A stretch of DNA of 12,077 bases from a bacterium HR20. GTDB lineage: Bacteria; Bacteroidota; Ignavibacteria; Kapaibacteriales; NICIL-2. The stretch spans positions 1-12,077 of the forward strand of contig BEHW01000066.1 of NCBI GenBank assembly GCA_002898675.1, in the 5' to 3' direction. Shown here piece after piece: positions 1 through 7,017 of the stretch. The notes under the pieces were generated by a model. It had not been told where the DNA came from and made no database searches. It was given only the letters and a program-made list of their open reading frames with translations. The position numbers were made by a program, and so were the translations under genes. Positions within the stretch are counted from its first letter, which is position 1, and the number at the start of each line of letters is the position of its first letter.

Positions 1-570
1 GCCGAATGGACAAAGGAAGAAACACGTGCATATCTCGAAGCGCAGGGCATTGCCGTAGCACACAAGCACGAGTCCTACGAACTCTGCTTTGTGCCTGATA
101 ATGACTACGCTCGATTCATCGCAGAAACAGTCCCAGAAAGCCGCAATACCGCAGGACCCATCCTCTACGAGGATCGCGTTCTCGGTGAGCACCGTGGCTA
201 TCCATTCTACACAATCGGTCAACGCCGGGGACTGGGCGTTGCATTCCCTGAGCCACTATACGTACTCGACATCCTACCGGAGGAGAATGCAGTTGTCGTT
301 GGCACCGAAGACCAGCTCTACCACCGCAAACTCACTGCAGAGGCGGTCAACTGCATCAAGTACCCCGACATCGCAGAGCCAAGGGAATTTCTAGCAAAAA
401 TTCGCTACAAAGACGATGGCGCACCTGCTCGGGGTTGGATAGCAGACGATGGCGTTCTCCACGTCGAATTCCAAACTCCTCGCCGGGCGATCACACCTGG
501 CCAATCGGTGGTGCTCTACGATGGCGATGATGTCGTCGCTGGTGGAATCATCGCCAGCCGCAGCGCATAA
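1..570 (+). CDS. mnmA: tRNA-specific 2-thiouridylase MnmA, C-terminal part (5' end outside window)
   Basis: MnmA puts sulfur on C2 of the wobble uridine U34 in tRNA-Lys, -Glu and -Gln, using ATP and a persulfide relay in the cytoplasm. The frame is open from base 1 to the TAA at 568-570, giving 189 codons, about half of a usual protein of roughly 360-370 residues; the N-terminal ATP-binding PP-loop domain is missing because of the window edge. Visible hallmarks are the catalytic-Cys block ESYELCFVPDNDY (Cys codon at 85-87) and the central-domain motif YPFYTIGQRRGLGVA (about 199-243), followed by the C-terminal beta-barrel with the family ending around RRAITPGQSVVLYDGDDVVAGG. The form of the Cys block resembles Bacteroidota MnmA proteins as I recall them (inference). 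The first internal ATG is not a start, because conserved sequence precedes it. The gene is followed by a 69 bp gap with a candidate promoter. Confidence 0.93.
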   Translation, partial: AEWTKEETRAYLEAQGIAVAHKHESYELCFVPDNDYARFIAETVPESRNTAGPILYEDRVLGEHRGYPFYTIGQRRGLGVAFPEPLYVLDILPEENAVVVGTEDQLYHRKLTAEAVNCIKYPDIAEPREFLAKIRYKDDGAPARGWIADDGVLHVEFQTPRRAITPGQSVVLYDGDDVVAGGIIASRSA

Positions 571-639
571 AGCATTGCGGGCGCCAGCGTGGTACTTTTG
601 TAGCTGACACACGAATGTGCCACTTTTCGCACGACAGCG
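571..639 (+). promoter_or_regulatory. Intergenic gap with candidate Bacteroidota-type promoter for kbl
   Basis: This is the 69 bp between the mnmA stop and the kbl start. It holds TACTTTTG at 593-600, an exact match to the -7 consensus TAnnTTTG used by the primary sigma factor of Bacteroidota. A TTG at 575-577 could be the -33 element, but the 15 nt between the two is shorter than the usual range of about 17-23. Transcription would begin near 606-608, leaving a leader of roughly 30 nt before the kbl ATG at 640. No terminator is visible for mnmA here, so read-through into kbl is also possible. The box is seen directly; its activity is inferred. Confidence 0.4.
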
Positions 640-1842
640 ATGTTCTCAGCAGCATTCGCAGAATCTCTTCGGGCTGAGCTGGACTCCCTCCGCCAGTCAG
701 GGCTCTACAAAGATGAGCGGATTATCACATCCCCGCAAGGACCAGAAATACGCGTCGAAGGAATAGACCGCCCCGTCCTCAACTTCTGCGCAAACAATTA
801 CCTCGGCCTTTCTTCGCACCCACGCGTCATCGAAGCTGCCAAAGCAGCGATGGATTCGCATGGCTTCGGGATGTCGAGTGTCCGTTTCATCTGTGGGACC
901 CAGGACCTTCACAAAAAGCTCGAACGCATAATCGCAGAGTTTTGCAGAACTGACGACAGCATCCTCTACGCTGCATGCTTCGATGCAAATGGCGGTGTCT
1001 TTGAGCCGCTCTTCAATGAAGCCGATGCAATCGTGAGCGATGAACTCAACCACGCCTCGATCATTGATGGGATTCGCCTATGCAAGGCCAAACGTTACCG
1101 TTACAAAAGCTGTGACATGAGCAACCTGGAGGAAATGCTCCGGCAAGCCCGAACTGATGGCGCCCGAACCATCGTCATCGCAACCGATGCAGTCTTCTCG
1201 ATGGATGGCACCATCGCGCCGCTCGATCAAATCTGCGATCTTGCTGAACGCTACGAAGCACTTGTGATGGTTGACGAATGCCATTCGATGGGATTCATGG
1301 GCGCTACGGGGAGAGGCGTCGTCGAATACTGCAACGTCACTGGCCGCGTGGACATTATCACCGGCACACTCGGGAAAGCACTTGGAGGCGGCATCGGCGG
1401 CTTTACTACCGGACGAAAAGAGATCATCGAGATGCTCCGCCAACGATCGCGTCCGTACCTGTTTTCAAATTCACTACCACCGAGTATCGTTGGTGCCAGC
1501 ATCGCGGTCTTCGAGCTGCTTTCTTCAACGACGGAACTGCGCGATCGCCTCGAACGCAACACGCAGTACTTCCGTTCGCAGATGGTAGCGCTCGGTTTCG
1601 ATGTCAAACCTGGCAACCATCCAATCGTTCCGATTATGCTCTACGACGCAAAGCTCTCTCAAGACTTTGCCCGGAGCATGCTCGAGGAAGGCATCTACGT
1701 CGTTGGATTTTTCTACCCCGTTGTGCCGAAAGGACAGGCACGCATCCGGGTTCAGCTGTCGGCAGCTCACACGCAAGAGCACCTCGACCGCGCTCTCGAA
1801 GCATTCGCAACGGTTGGGCGTCGCTATGGTGTCATCTCCTAA
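640..1842 (+). CDS. kbl: Glycine C-acetyltransferase (2-amino-3-ketobutyrate CoA ligase)
   Basis: This PLP enzyme cleaves 2-amino-3-oxobutyrate with CoA to glycine and acetyl-CoA, the second step of threonine breakdown through threonine dehydrogenase; it can also run in reverse. The 400 residues match the usual length (E. coli Kbl is 398), and collinear Kbl motifs run from end to end: NFCANNYLGLSSHP (about 49-62), GMSSVRFICGTQDLHKKLE (77-95), SDELNHASIIDG (133-144), the DECHSMGF block (about 212-219), the PLP-lysine motif TGTLGKALGGG with Lys246, and FFYPVVPKGQARIRVQLSAAHT near the C-terminus. The high similarity across its length favours Kbl over other alpha-oxoamine synthases such as BioF or serine palmitoyltransferase. 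ATG 640 is chosen because the N-terminus aligns with the family; there is no Shine-Dalgarno. No threonine dehydrogenase gene lies in the window. A dehydrogenase gene begins 36 bp downstream, so co-transcription is likely. Confidence 0.95.
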   Translation: MFSAAFAESLRAELDSLRQSGLYKDERIITSPQGPEIRVEGIDRPVLNFCANNYLGLSSHPRVIEAAKAAMDSHGFGMSSVRFICGTQDLHKKLERIIAEFCRTDDSILYAACFDANGGVFEPLFNEADAIVSDELNHASIIDGIRLCKAKRYRYKSCDMSNLEEMLRQARTDGARTIVIATDAVFSMDGTIAPLDQICDLAERYEALVMVDECHSMGFMGATGRGVVEYCNVTGRVDIITGTLGKALGGGIGGFTTGRKEIIEMLRQRSRPYLFSNSLPPSIVGASIAVFELLSSTTELRDRLERNTQYFRSQMVALGFDVKPGNHPIVPIMLYDAKLSQDFARSMLEEGIYVVGFFYPVVPKGQARIRVQLSAAHTQEHLDRALEAFATVGRRYGVIS

Positions 1843-1859
1843 CACCTCGAGTCGGTGTT
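1841..1859 (+). other. Small stem-loop at the kbl stop codon
   Basis: AACACC (1841-1846) and GGTGTT (1854-1859) form a 6 bp stem with a 7 nt loop. The stem begins inside the kbl TAA stop and is followed only by a single T before CAC, so it is a poor terminator. It may protect the upstream mRNA end or modulate translation of the next gene, or it may be chance. Confidence 0.3.
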
Positions 1860-1878
1860 TCACATCACTGCATATCGG

Positions 1879-2745
1879 ATGATGGATTCCCAGCACATCG
1901 GAATTGTCGGCGCTGGTACGATGGGGCGTGGCATTGCGATTGCTTGCCTTGCAAGCGGGTTTCGTGTCACGTTGAGTGACCAGCAAGAATCTGCGTTATC
2001 AGCCGCCAGCAACTTCATCCATGAGCAGCTCGATATTGCGCACTCGAAAGGTAAACTCAGTGCAGAGCAGACGCAGAGTGCCCACGCTGCTCTTCGGACT
2101 GATAGCTCGCTGCACATCCACGCTGACGCAGCAATTGTCATTGAGTCCATCATCGAGGATCGCGATGCAAAAGCAGCGCTCTTTGCACAGCTTGAGACTA
2201 CTGTCGCGCCCAATGCAATTGTTGCAACCAACACATCCTCAATCGCAATCAATGCGCTTTCGGCATCGCTCGATCATCCAGCGCGATTTCTCGGGATCCA
2301 CTTTTTCAATCCTGCGCACATCATGAAACTAGTCGAGATCATCCCTTCGCTGCGCACCGAGAGAACAACAATCGCGCGTGCACTAGAATTTGCAAAGCAG
2401 CTCGGCAAGACACCAATCGTTGTCGAGGATGTCCCAGGTTTCCTGGTCAATCGCGTTGCGCGGAACTACTACGTCGAAGCGCAGCGAATCGCGCTGGAAC
2501 GTGCAGCCTCGATTGAACAAATTGACCGGCTTATGGAAGCTGCCGGCTTCCGCATGGGGCCGTTTCGGCTGATGGATCTTATCGGCGTTGATACGAACCT
2601 GGCGGTCACCAAATCCATCTACGAGCAGTACTTCTACGAGCCACGCTACCAACCAACACGCCTCCAACAAGCATACGTGGACGCTGGGTTACATGGGCGC
2701 AAGAGCGGTCGTGGCTTCTACTCCTACCGCAGCGATGGACAATGA
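1879..2745 (+). CDS. 3-hydroxybutyryl-CoA (3-hydroxyacyl-CoA) dehydrogenase, NAD-dependent
   Basis: This enzyme interconverts (S)-3-hydroxyacyl-CoA and 3-oxoacyl-CoA with NAD(H) or NADP(H), in fatty-acid/butyrate metabolism or phenylacetate breakdown (Hbd/PaaH family). The protein has 288 residues, normal for the stand-alone enzyme. The N-terminal Rossmann domain begins IGIVGAGTMGRGIA (7-20), with Asp34 at the end of the second strand position that contacts the cofactor ribose, and VIES at 87-90. The catalytic set of the family is complete with correct spacing: Ser120 in NTSS, His141 in GIHFFNPAHIMKLVEII, Glu153 and Asn191 in PGFLVNR. The C-terminal domain ends HGRKSGRGFYSY, typical of the family. 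ATG 1879 is chosen because it puts the Rossmann strand a few residues from the start; ATG 1882 is equally possible, and an upstream GTG at 1855 would add eight unneeded residues. The stop overlaps the next start (ATGA). The exact substrate cannot be read from the sequence. Confidence 0.9.
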   Translation: MMDSQHIGIVGAGTMGRGIAIACLASGFRVTLSDQQESALSAASNFIHEQLDIAHSKGKLSAEQTQSAHAALRTDSSLHIHADAAIVIESIIEDRDAKAALFAQLETTVAPNAIVATNTSSIAINALSASLDHPARFLGIHFFNPAHIMKLVEIIPSLRTERTTIARALEFAKQLGKTPIVVEDVPGFLVNRVARNYYVEAQRIALERAASIEQIDRLMEAAGFRMGPFRLMDLIGVDTNLAVTKSIYEQYFYEPRYQPTRLQQAYVDAGLHGRKSGRGFYSYRSDGQ

Positions 2746-3938
2746 CGCTGCAGCAACTTCTCCGACTTGCGTGGAGAATTTTTCGCGGTCGCGCAACACG
2801 ATTCCTCTCCATCACACATGGGGTCGCACTCGGAAGTGTCGCGCTTAGCAGTGCTGCACTGCTATTGACACTGGCTGTTCTCGACGGCTTCGAGCAAACG
2901 CTCCAAGAGAAAGTTGCGCTGTTTGTCTCGCATGTGGACGTTCGTTTTCTCTCCCCTGTTGCGCAGCAGTCCTCAGAGCGTTGGCGGCAGCACCTTGCCC
3001 GGCTCAATCCTTCGATCCGTCTGGCAAGCACGTACATCGAGCTTGAGGCATTACTGAGCCATCGCGGCAATGTCGAAGCAGCTCTTCTCCACGCGGATGT
3101 GCCAGCAGTTCGCAGTCGCTATCAAGCGCTCAATATCCCTGAGCTGACCGCTGGAAAGAGTTGCGCGCTTGGGCGCCCACTTGCAGAACGCCTGGGAGTT
3201 CGACGCGGCGATACTGTCGTGGTGATTGCATCGAGCGGATCTAGCGGCGCGTTGAGCACACCTGTCATTGGTCGCATCAGAGTTGATGCCATCTATGAAA
3301 GCGGAATGCGGCAATTCGATGAAAGCATCGTACTGGTTACACCGAGCGTGTTGCATCGCCTTCAAAATGCGCTACTCCCGACAGGTATTTCCCTGTGGCT
3401 CGATGATGCACGGAAGAGCCAGTGGCTTGCGCGGCAGATTGATTCACTTTTCGGCACGGCGCTCTATGCCCGCTCTTATCGCGACATCCACCCTGCGATG
3501 TTCACGTGGATCGCGATGCAAAAACGTCCCATACCAATTATCGTTGGAATTTTGAGCGTCGTCGCAGCATTCAACATTCTAACGCTACTTTTCGTCGCAC
3601 TGGTTGAACGCCGTTCGACGTTGGCAACGTTACGGATGCTGGGACTTCAGCGCAAGCACCTGCTTACAATGGTTGTCGGATACGGTCTTGCAGTTGCCAT
3701 TGCCGGCTACGCCATCGGTGTTGCTATAGCAACTGGATTTGCAAGTGCACAACGGACGATGGGGTTGGTACGACTCGATGCTACGGTGTACTTCATTGAC
3801 CGACTGCCGGTGGAGTTTCTCTGGTGGCACTTCGCTGCTGTCGGCGCTGCAGTCGCACTGCTCACGCTCGGTGTACTGGTCCTGCCGGTTCTGGCTGCGA
3901 TGCGCATCAGCCCGTTGGCAATTATTCGCATCCGCTAA
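2742..3938 (+). CDS. LolC/LolE-type ABC transporter permease (lipoprotein-release family, FtsX-like)
   Basis: This is an inner-membrane permease of the LolC/E-MacB superfamily, which in the Lol system extracts outer-membrane lipoproteins from the inner membrane. The 398 residues show the family topology: one membrane segment near the N-terminus (about 22-48), a large periplasmic domain (about 50-260), then three segments (about 263-288, 307-332 and 358-385). Hallmarks are the cytoplasmic loop ERRSTLATLRMLGLQRKHL (289-307), which corresponds to the ATPase-coupling region, the LolC/E motif VYFIDRLPVEF (349-359), and the end MRISPLAIIRIR. The ATG at 2742 overlaps the dehydrogenase stop in ATGA, indicating translational coupling. 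No LolD-like ATPase lies in the window, although permeases of this type need one, so the partner is presumably encoded elsewhere. LolC/E is better supported than MacB because of the VYFIDRLP motif, but the actual cargo is inferred. Confidence 0.85.
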   Translation: MTLQQLLRLAWRIFRGRATRFLSITHGVALGSVALSSAALLLTLAVLDGFEQTLQEKVALFVSHVDVRFLSPVAQQSSERWRQHLARLNPSIRLASTYIELEALLSHRGNVEAALLHADVPAVRSRYQALNIPELTAGKSCALGRPLAERLGVRRGDTVVVIASSGSSGALSTPVIGRIRVDAIYESGMRQFDESIVLVTPSVLHRLQNALLPTGISLWLDDARKSQWLARQIDSLFGTALYARSYRDIHPAMFTWIAMQKRPIPIIVGILSVVAAFNILTLLFVALVERRSTLATLRMLGLQRKHLLTMVVGYGLAVAIAGYAIGVAIATGFASAQRTMGLVRLDATVYFIDRLPVEFLWWHFAAVGAAVALLTLGVLVLPVLAAMRISPLAIIRIR

Positions 3939-3943
3939 CTATC

Positions 3944-3962
3944 CCTGCACCAATGGTGCAGG
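3944..3962 (+). terminator. Strong 8 bp hairpin after the permease gene (possible terminator without T-tract)
   Basis: CCTGCACC (3944-3951) and GGTGCAGG (3955-3962) form a perfect 8 bp stem with a 3 nt loop, starting 5 bp after the permease stop. No run of T follows, so it is not a classical intrinsic terminator. It could end transcripts by pausing, protect the 3' end, or belong to the aldolase leader. Confidence 0.45.
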
Positions 3963-4082
3963 AGGGCTGGAGCAGGCGTTCATTGCAGTGGTATTTTGGC
4001 GTTCGGTGCAGACTGTACGTATCCTGCATGCGCAGGGTGCCTGGTAGTATCGGAATGTTTCACCATCTACAGTCAATCCCGC
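3963..4082 (+). promoter_or_regulatory. Leader region of the aldolase gene with repeated hairpin arms
   Basis: GGTGCAG at 4005-4011 repeats the right arm of the hairpin at 3944-3962, so the left arm CTGCACC (3945-3951) could pair with either copy. A second hairpin, CCTGC (4023-4027) with GCAGG (4032-4036) and loop ATGC, uses arms of the same sequence. A near match to the Bacteroidota -7 box, TATTTTG at 3992-3998 (one base short of TAnnTTTG), lies between, without a well-placed -33 element. I see no known riboswitch. Confidence 0.25.
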
Positions 4083-5153
4083 ATGAGCACTGACCGCATC
4101 GTCGAGATTTTGGGCGATAAGGCAGCGTATCTACTCGAGCATCGGTGCACAACAATTCCGAAAGAGATGCTCGCTCTACCATCGCCGGATTGGGTTGACC
4201 GAATCTTCGCCGCCAGCGATCGCTCCAATCGCGTTCTACGGAACCTGCAGTGGATGTACTCGACGGGGCGACTGGCAGGAACGGGATACCTTTCGATTCT
4301 ACCGGTTGACCAAGGTGTCGAGCATAGTGCGGGAGCATCGTTTGCGAAAAATCCTGCATACTTCGACCCTGAAAACATCGTCAAGCTCGCCATCGAAGGA
4401 GGCTGCAATGCCGTCGCTTCAACTTTTGGCGTTCTTGGTCTCTGCTCGCGGAAGTACGCGCACAAGATACCGTTCATCGTCAAGATCAACCACAACGAAC
4501 TGCTCAGCTACCCGAACAAATACGACCAGATTCTTTTCGGCACCGTCGAGCAGGCATACCAGATGGGGGCAGCAGCCATTGGCGCAACGATTTACTTTGG
4601 CTCTCCGGAAAGCACCCGACAAATTCAAGAAATCAGCCAAGCATTTGCACTCGCACACGAGTTCGGAATGGCAACGGTCTTGTGGTGCTACCTTCGATCG
4701 AGCGGATTCAAAACTCCCCAGCAAGACTACCATACGAGCGCAGATTTGACCGGACAAGCAAACTACTTGGGTGCAACAATCCAAGCAGACATCATCAAGC
4801 AGAAGCTACCAGACACCAACGGCGGGTACCTTGCGCTCAACACCGGAGGGGTCAGCTATGGCAAATTCGACAAACGCATGTACGAGCAGCTCGCCAGCGA
4901 TCATCCGATTGATTTGTGCCGCTACCAAGTTGCAAACTGTTACATGGGGAAAATCGCCCTCATCAACAGTGGCGGACCGTCCGGCGCAAACGACTTTTTC
5001 GAAGCAGTCTGGACAGCTGTTATCAATAAGCGTGCTGGCGGAGCTGGCTTGATTTCAGGACGCAAGGCATTTCAGCGTCCTATGCATGAAGGAGTAGCCC
5101 TTCTCCATGCGATCCAAGATGTGTACCTCGATCCGAATATCACAGTTGCATGA
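4083..5153 (+). CDS. fbaB: Class I fructose-bisphosphate aldolase, DhnA/FbaB type
   Basis: This cytoplasmic glycolytic/gluconeogenic enzyme reversibly splits fructose 1,6-bisphosphate into dihydroxyacetone phosphate and glyceraldehyde 3-phosphate through a Schiff-base lysine, with no metal. The protein has 356 residues, close to E. coli FbaB (350). Family blocks run in order: SILPVDQGVEHSAGASFAKNP (71-91), PFIVKINHNELLSYPN (130-145), AAIGATIYFGSPES (164-177), QADIIKQKLPDTNGGY (234-249) with Lys239 the probable Schiff-base residue, then DLCRYQVANCYMGKIALINSGGP (277-299), INKRAGGAGLISGRKAFQRPM (314-334), and the C-terminus VYLDPNITVA. It is unrelated to metal-dependent class II aldolases. ATG 4083 is chosen because the next residues fit the family length; an upstream in-frame TTG at 3996 would add a 29-residue tail without family support. 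No Shine-Dalgarno is visible. Neighbours are transporters rather than glycolytic genes, so it is probably transcribed on its own or by read-through. Confidence 0.94.
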   Translation: MSTDRIVEILGDKAAYLLEHRCTTIPKEMLALPSPDWVDRIFAASDRSNRVLRNLQWMYSTGRLAGTGYLSILPVDQGVEHSAGASFAKNPAYFDPENIVKLAIEGGCNAVASTFGVLGLCSRKYAHKIPFIVKINHNELLSYPNKYDQILFGTVEQAYQMGAAAIGATIYFGSPESTRQIQEISQAFALAHEFGMATVLWCYLRSSGFKTPQQDYHTSADLTGQANYLGATIQADIIKQKLPDTNGGYLALNTGGVSYGKFDKRMYEQLASDHPIDLCRYQVANCYMGKIALINSGGPSGANDFFEAVWTAVINKRAGGAGLISGRKAFQRPMHEGVALLHAIQDVYLDPNITVA

Positions 5154-5246
5154 ATGCATCTGGCAAGCGGTGATGTTTTTCCTCCGGATGGCATACCGTG
5201 CTCCCAACGTATGTGCTCGTCACAGTTGCTCTAACACAGATCCGGC

Positions 5247-7013
5247 ATGATGACCAACCAGACACGAACGAATTTTCAGCGGCTTGCGCAGCAGTACTTA
5301 GCTCCGCGGTGGGTTGTGCTCGCACTCGGTGGGATCTTCGTCACACTTTCTAACCTTTGCTCGGCGTACTATCCACGCATCATTGGGCAAACTGTTGACA
5401 CCATCGCACGCGGAGCTGCAACGTGGGAAAGTATGCTCGGCAATATCACGGCCGTACTGCTACTGACAATTGGGAGCGGCATGTTCATGTTTGCAACGCG
5501 AAAGACCGTCATCGTTACATCACGCAAGATCGAGTACGAGCTGCGGCGTGACTTCCTGGCTGCGCTCGAACGCCAAAGCCAACGCTTCTACGACCGCATG
5601 CCGACTGGCGTGCTTATGGCGCACGCAACAAATGACATCGCCGCTGTCCGCGAATTTCTCGGACCGGCGATCATGTATTCGGCAAATACACTGACGACTT
5701 TTGCATTCGTTCTTGTGCTCATGCTGTCACTTGACCCGCTAGTAACTGCGTGTGCACTGCTGCCATTGCCGTTTGTAGCACTTTCGACCTATCGCATTGG
5801 GAAGCGTATCTACATTGCTTCACGCCATGTGCAGGAAGAGTTCAGCGAACTTGTACGTCATGCGCAAGAAGCGTTTTCCGGGATACGCATCATCCGAGCA
5901 TTCGTGCGCGAAGGGTATGAAGAATCGCTCTTCACCACCCAGAGCAACCAGTACATTACGAGCAACCTGCGGCTGGCACGACTGCAGGCACTCTTTATGC
6001 CTTCGATGATGCTGTTGGTTGGCTCGTCGCAGCTGATCGTTCTTTTGGTAGGTGGTTGGCGGGTTGCTGCAGGGACAATGAGCGTCGGATCCCTGGCACA
6101 GTTTTTCATCTACATCGGGCAACTTATTTGGCCGATCGCAGCAATTGGATGGGTAACCGGTATTGTGCAGCGTTCTGCAGCTTCTCTCGATCGGCTTTAC
6201 GCTATCATGGATGAGCAACCAGAGCTTTCGTTTCCGATGCACTCAGCGCAACTGCCACGCTCGTTTGCAATCGGCTGCATGCATGTTTCCTTTCGCTACG
6301 TCCCCGGCCGACCAATCCTGGAAGATGTTACGTTTCGGCTGGAAGAAGGCATGCACGTCGGGATCGTCGGTCCCATTGGATCGGGTAAAAGCACCCTTGT
6401 GTATCTCCTTGCGCGACTGTACGACCCCGACAGTGGCGCAATCACGATTGGGAACGTGCCCCTCCAAATGTTGAGCATGGAAGACCTCCGGAATCTCGTG
6501 TGCGTTGTGCCGCAAGAGCCATTCCTTTTTTCTATGACAATTGCCGATAACATTCGCGTCGGTAATCCGAACGCAAGCGATGCCGAGGTGCTGCGTGCGC
6601 TGGAACGCGCTGAAATAGCCGAAGAGGTTCTGCGCTTCCCGCAGCAACTCCACACCGTAGTTGGCGAGCGCGGCATTCTTCTCTCTGGTGGGCAGCGGCA
6701 ACGACTTGCGATTGCACGCGCATTAGTGGGCCAACCACGCATTCTCCTGCTCGACGATGCACTCAGCGCCGTGGATACTGCAACAGAGCGGCATATTCAG
6801 GCGGAGCTGCGAGCGCTCCATTGCACAACGATTATCGTATCGCACCGCATCTCCACCATTGAGCATTGCGACTGGGTCATGGTCCTCGAAAACGGCCGCA
6901 TTACCGCACAAGGTACGCACGCAGAGGTGTTAGCTACCAGCAGCTTCTACCGCACACTCTATGACCGACAGCAGTTGGAACACCGACTCAATGTTGAACT
7001 CCCCAATGCATAA
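5247..7013 (+). CDS. ABC exporter half-transporter (MdlA/YheI-like, fused permease and ATPase)
   Basis: This 588-residue inner-membrane protein is a type IV ABC exporter subunit. Six membrane segments lie at about 22-44, 62-84, 140-160, 163-185, 248-270 and 282-302, followed by an ATPase domain (about 338-575). That domain holds Walker A GPIGSGKST (Lys381), Q-loop Gln423 in PQEPFLFS, signature LSGGQRQR (479-486), Walker B LLLDDALSAVD with Asp503 and Asp504, and switch His533. The residue after the Walker B aspartate is normally the catalytic glutamate; here it is Asp504. DDALSAVD is characteristic of the MdlA/YheI(BmrC) half of heterodimeric exporters, where it marks the degenerate site. The C-terminal FYRTLYDRQQLE block is also MdlA-like. 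The expected second half is not adjacent: upstream is aldolase, downstream cystathionine beta-synthase. ATG 5247 or 5250 both fit. The 93 bp gap upstream shows no clear promoter. Substrate (drug, lipid or peptide) is unknown. Confidence 0.9.
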   Translation: MMTNQTRTNFQRLAQQYLAPRWVVLALGGIFVTLSNLCSAYYPRIIGQTVDTIARGAATWESMLGNITAVLLLTIGSGMFMFATRKTVIVTSRKIEYELRRDFLAALERQSQRFYDRMPTGVLMAHATNDIAAVREFLGPAIMYSANTLTTFAFVLVLMLSLDPLVTACALLPLPFVALSTYRIGKRIYIASRHVQEEFSELVRHAQEAFSGIRIIRAFVREGYEESLFTTQSNQYITSNLRLARLQALFMPSMMLLVGSSQLIVLLVGGWRVAAGTMSVGSLAQFFIYIGQLIWPIAAIGWVTGIVQRSAASLDRLYAIMDEQPELSFPMHSAQLPRSFAIGCMHVSFRYVPGRPILEDVTFRLEEGMHVGIVGPIGSGKSTLVYLLARLYDPDSGAITIGNVPLQMLSMEDLRNLVCVVPQEPFLFSMTIADNIRVGNPNASDAEVLRALERAEIAEEVLRFPQQLHTVVGERGILLSGGQRQRLAIARALVGQPRILLLDDALSAVDTATERHIQAELRALHCTTIIVSHRISTIEHCDWVMVLENGRITAQGTHAEVLATSSFYRTLYDRQQLEHRLNVELPNA

Positions 7014-7017
7014 GGCA

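Noticed and set aside
1855..1878. GTG start at 1855 for the dehydrogenase
   Set aside because: It would add eight residues before the normal family start and lies inside the small stem-loop; ATG 1879 fits better.
1278..1979. A + strand open frame of 233 codons, rich in Arg and His
   Set aside because: It overlaps kbl and the start of the dehydrogenase gene in another frame; both have end-to-end family matches, and this frame has low-complexity, shadow-like composition.
3996..4082. TTG start at 3996 for the aldolase
   Set aside because: The added 29 residues are Cys-rich and unlike the family; they come from the structured intergenic region.
5140..5229. Direct repeat TCACAGTTGC at 5140-5149 and 5220-5229
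   Set aside because: Only 10 nt, with the first copy inside the aldolase coding sequence; most likely chance. The 93 bp gap between the aldolase and exporter genes shows no clear promoter or terminator otherwise.
6961..7017. ATG starts at 6961, 6991 and 7006 for cystathionine beta-synthase
   Set aside because: They overlap the end of the exporter gene and extend the protein beyond the family start; ATG 7018 gives the normal N-terminus.
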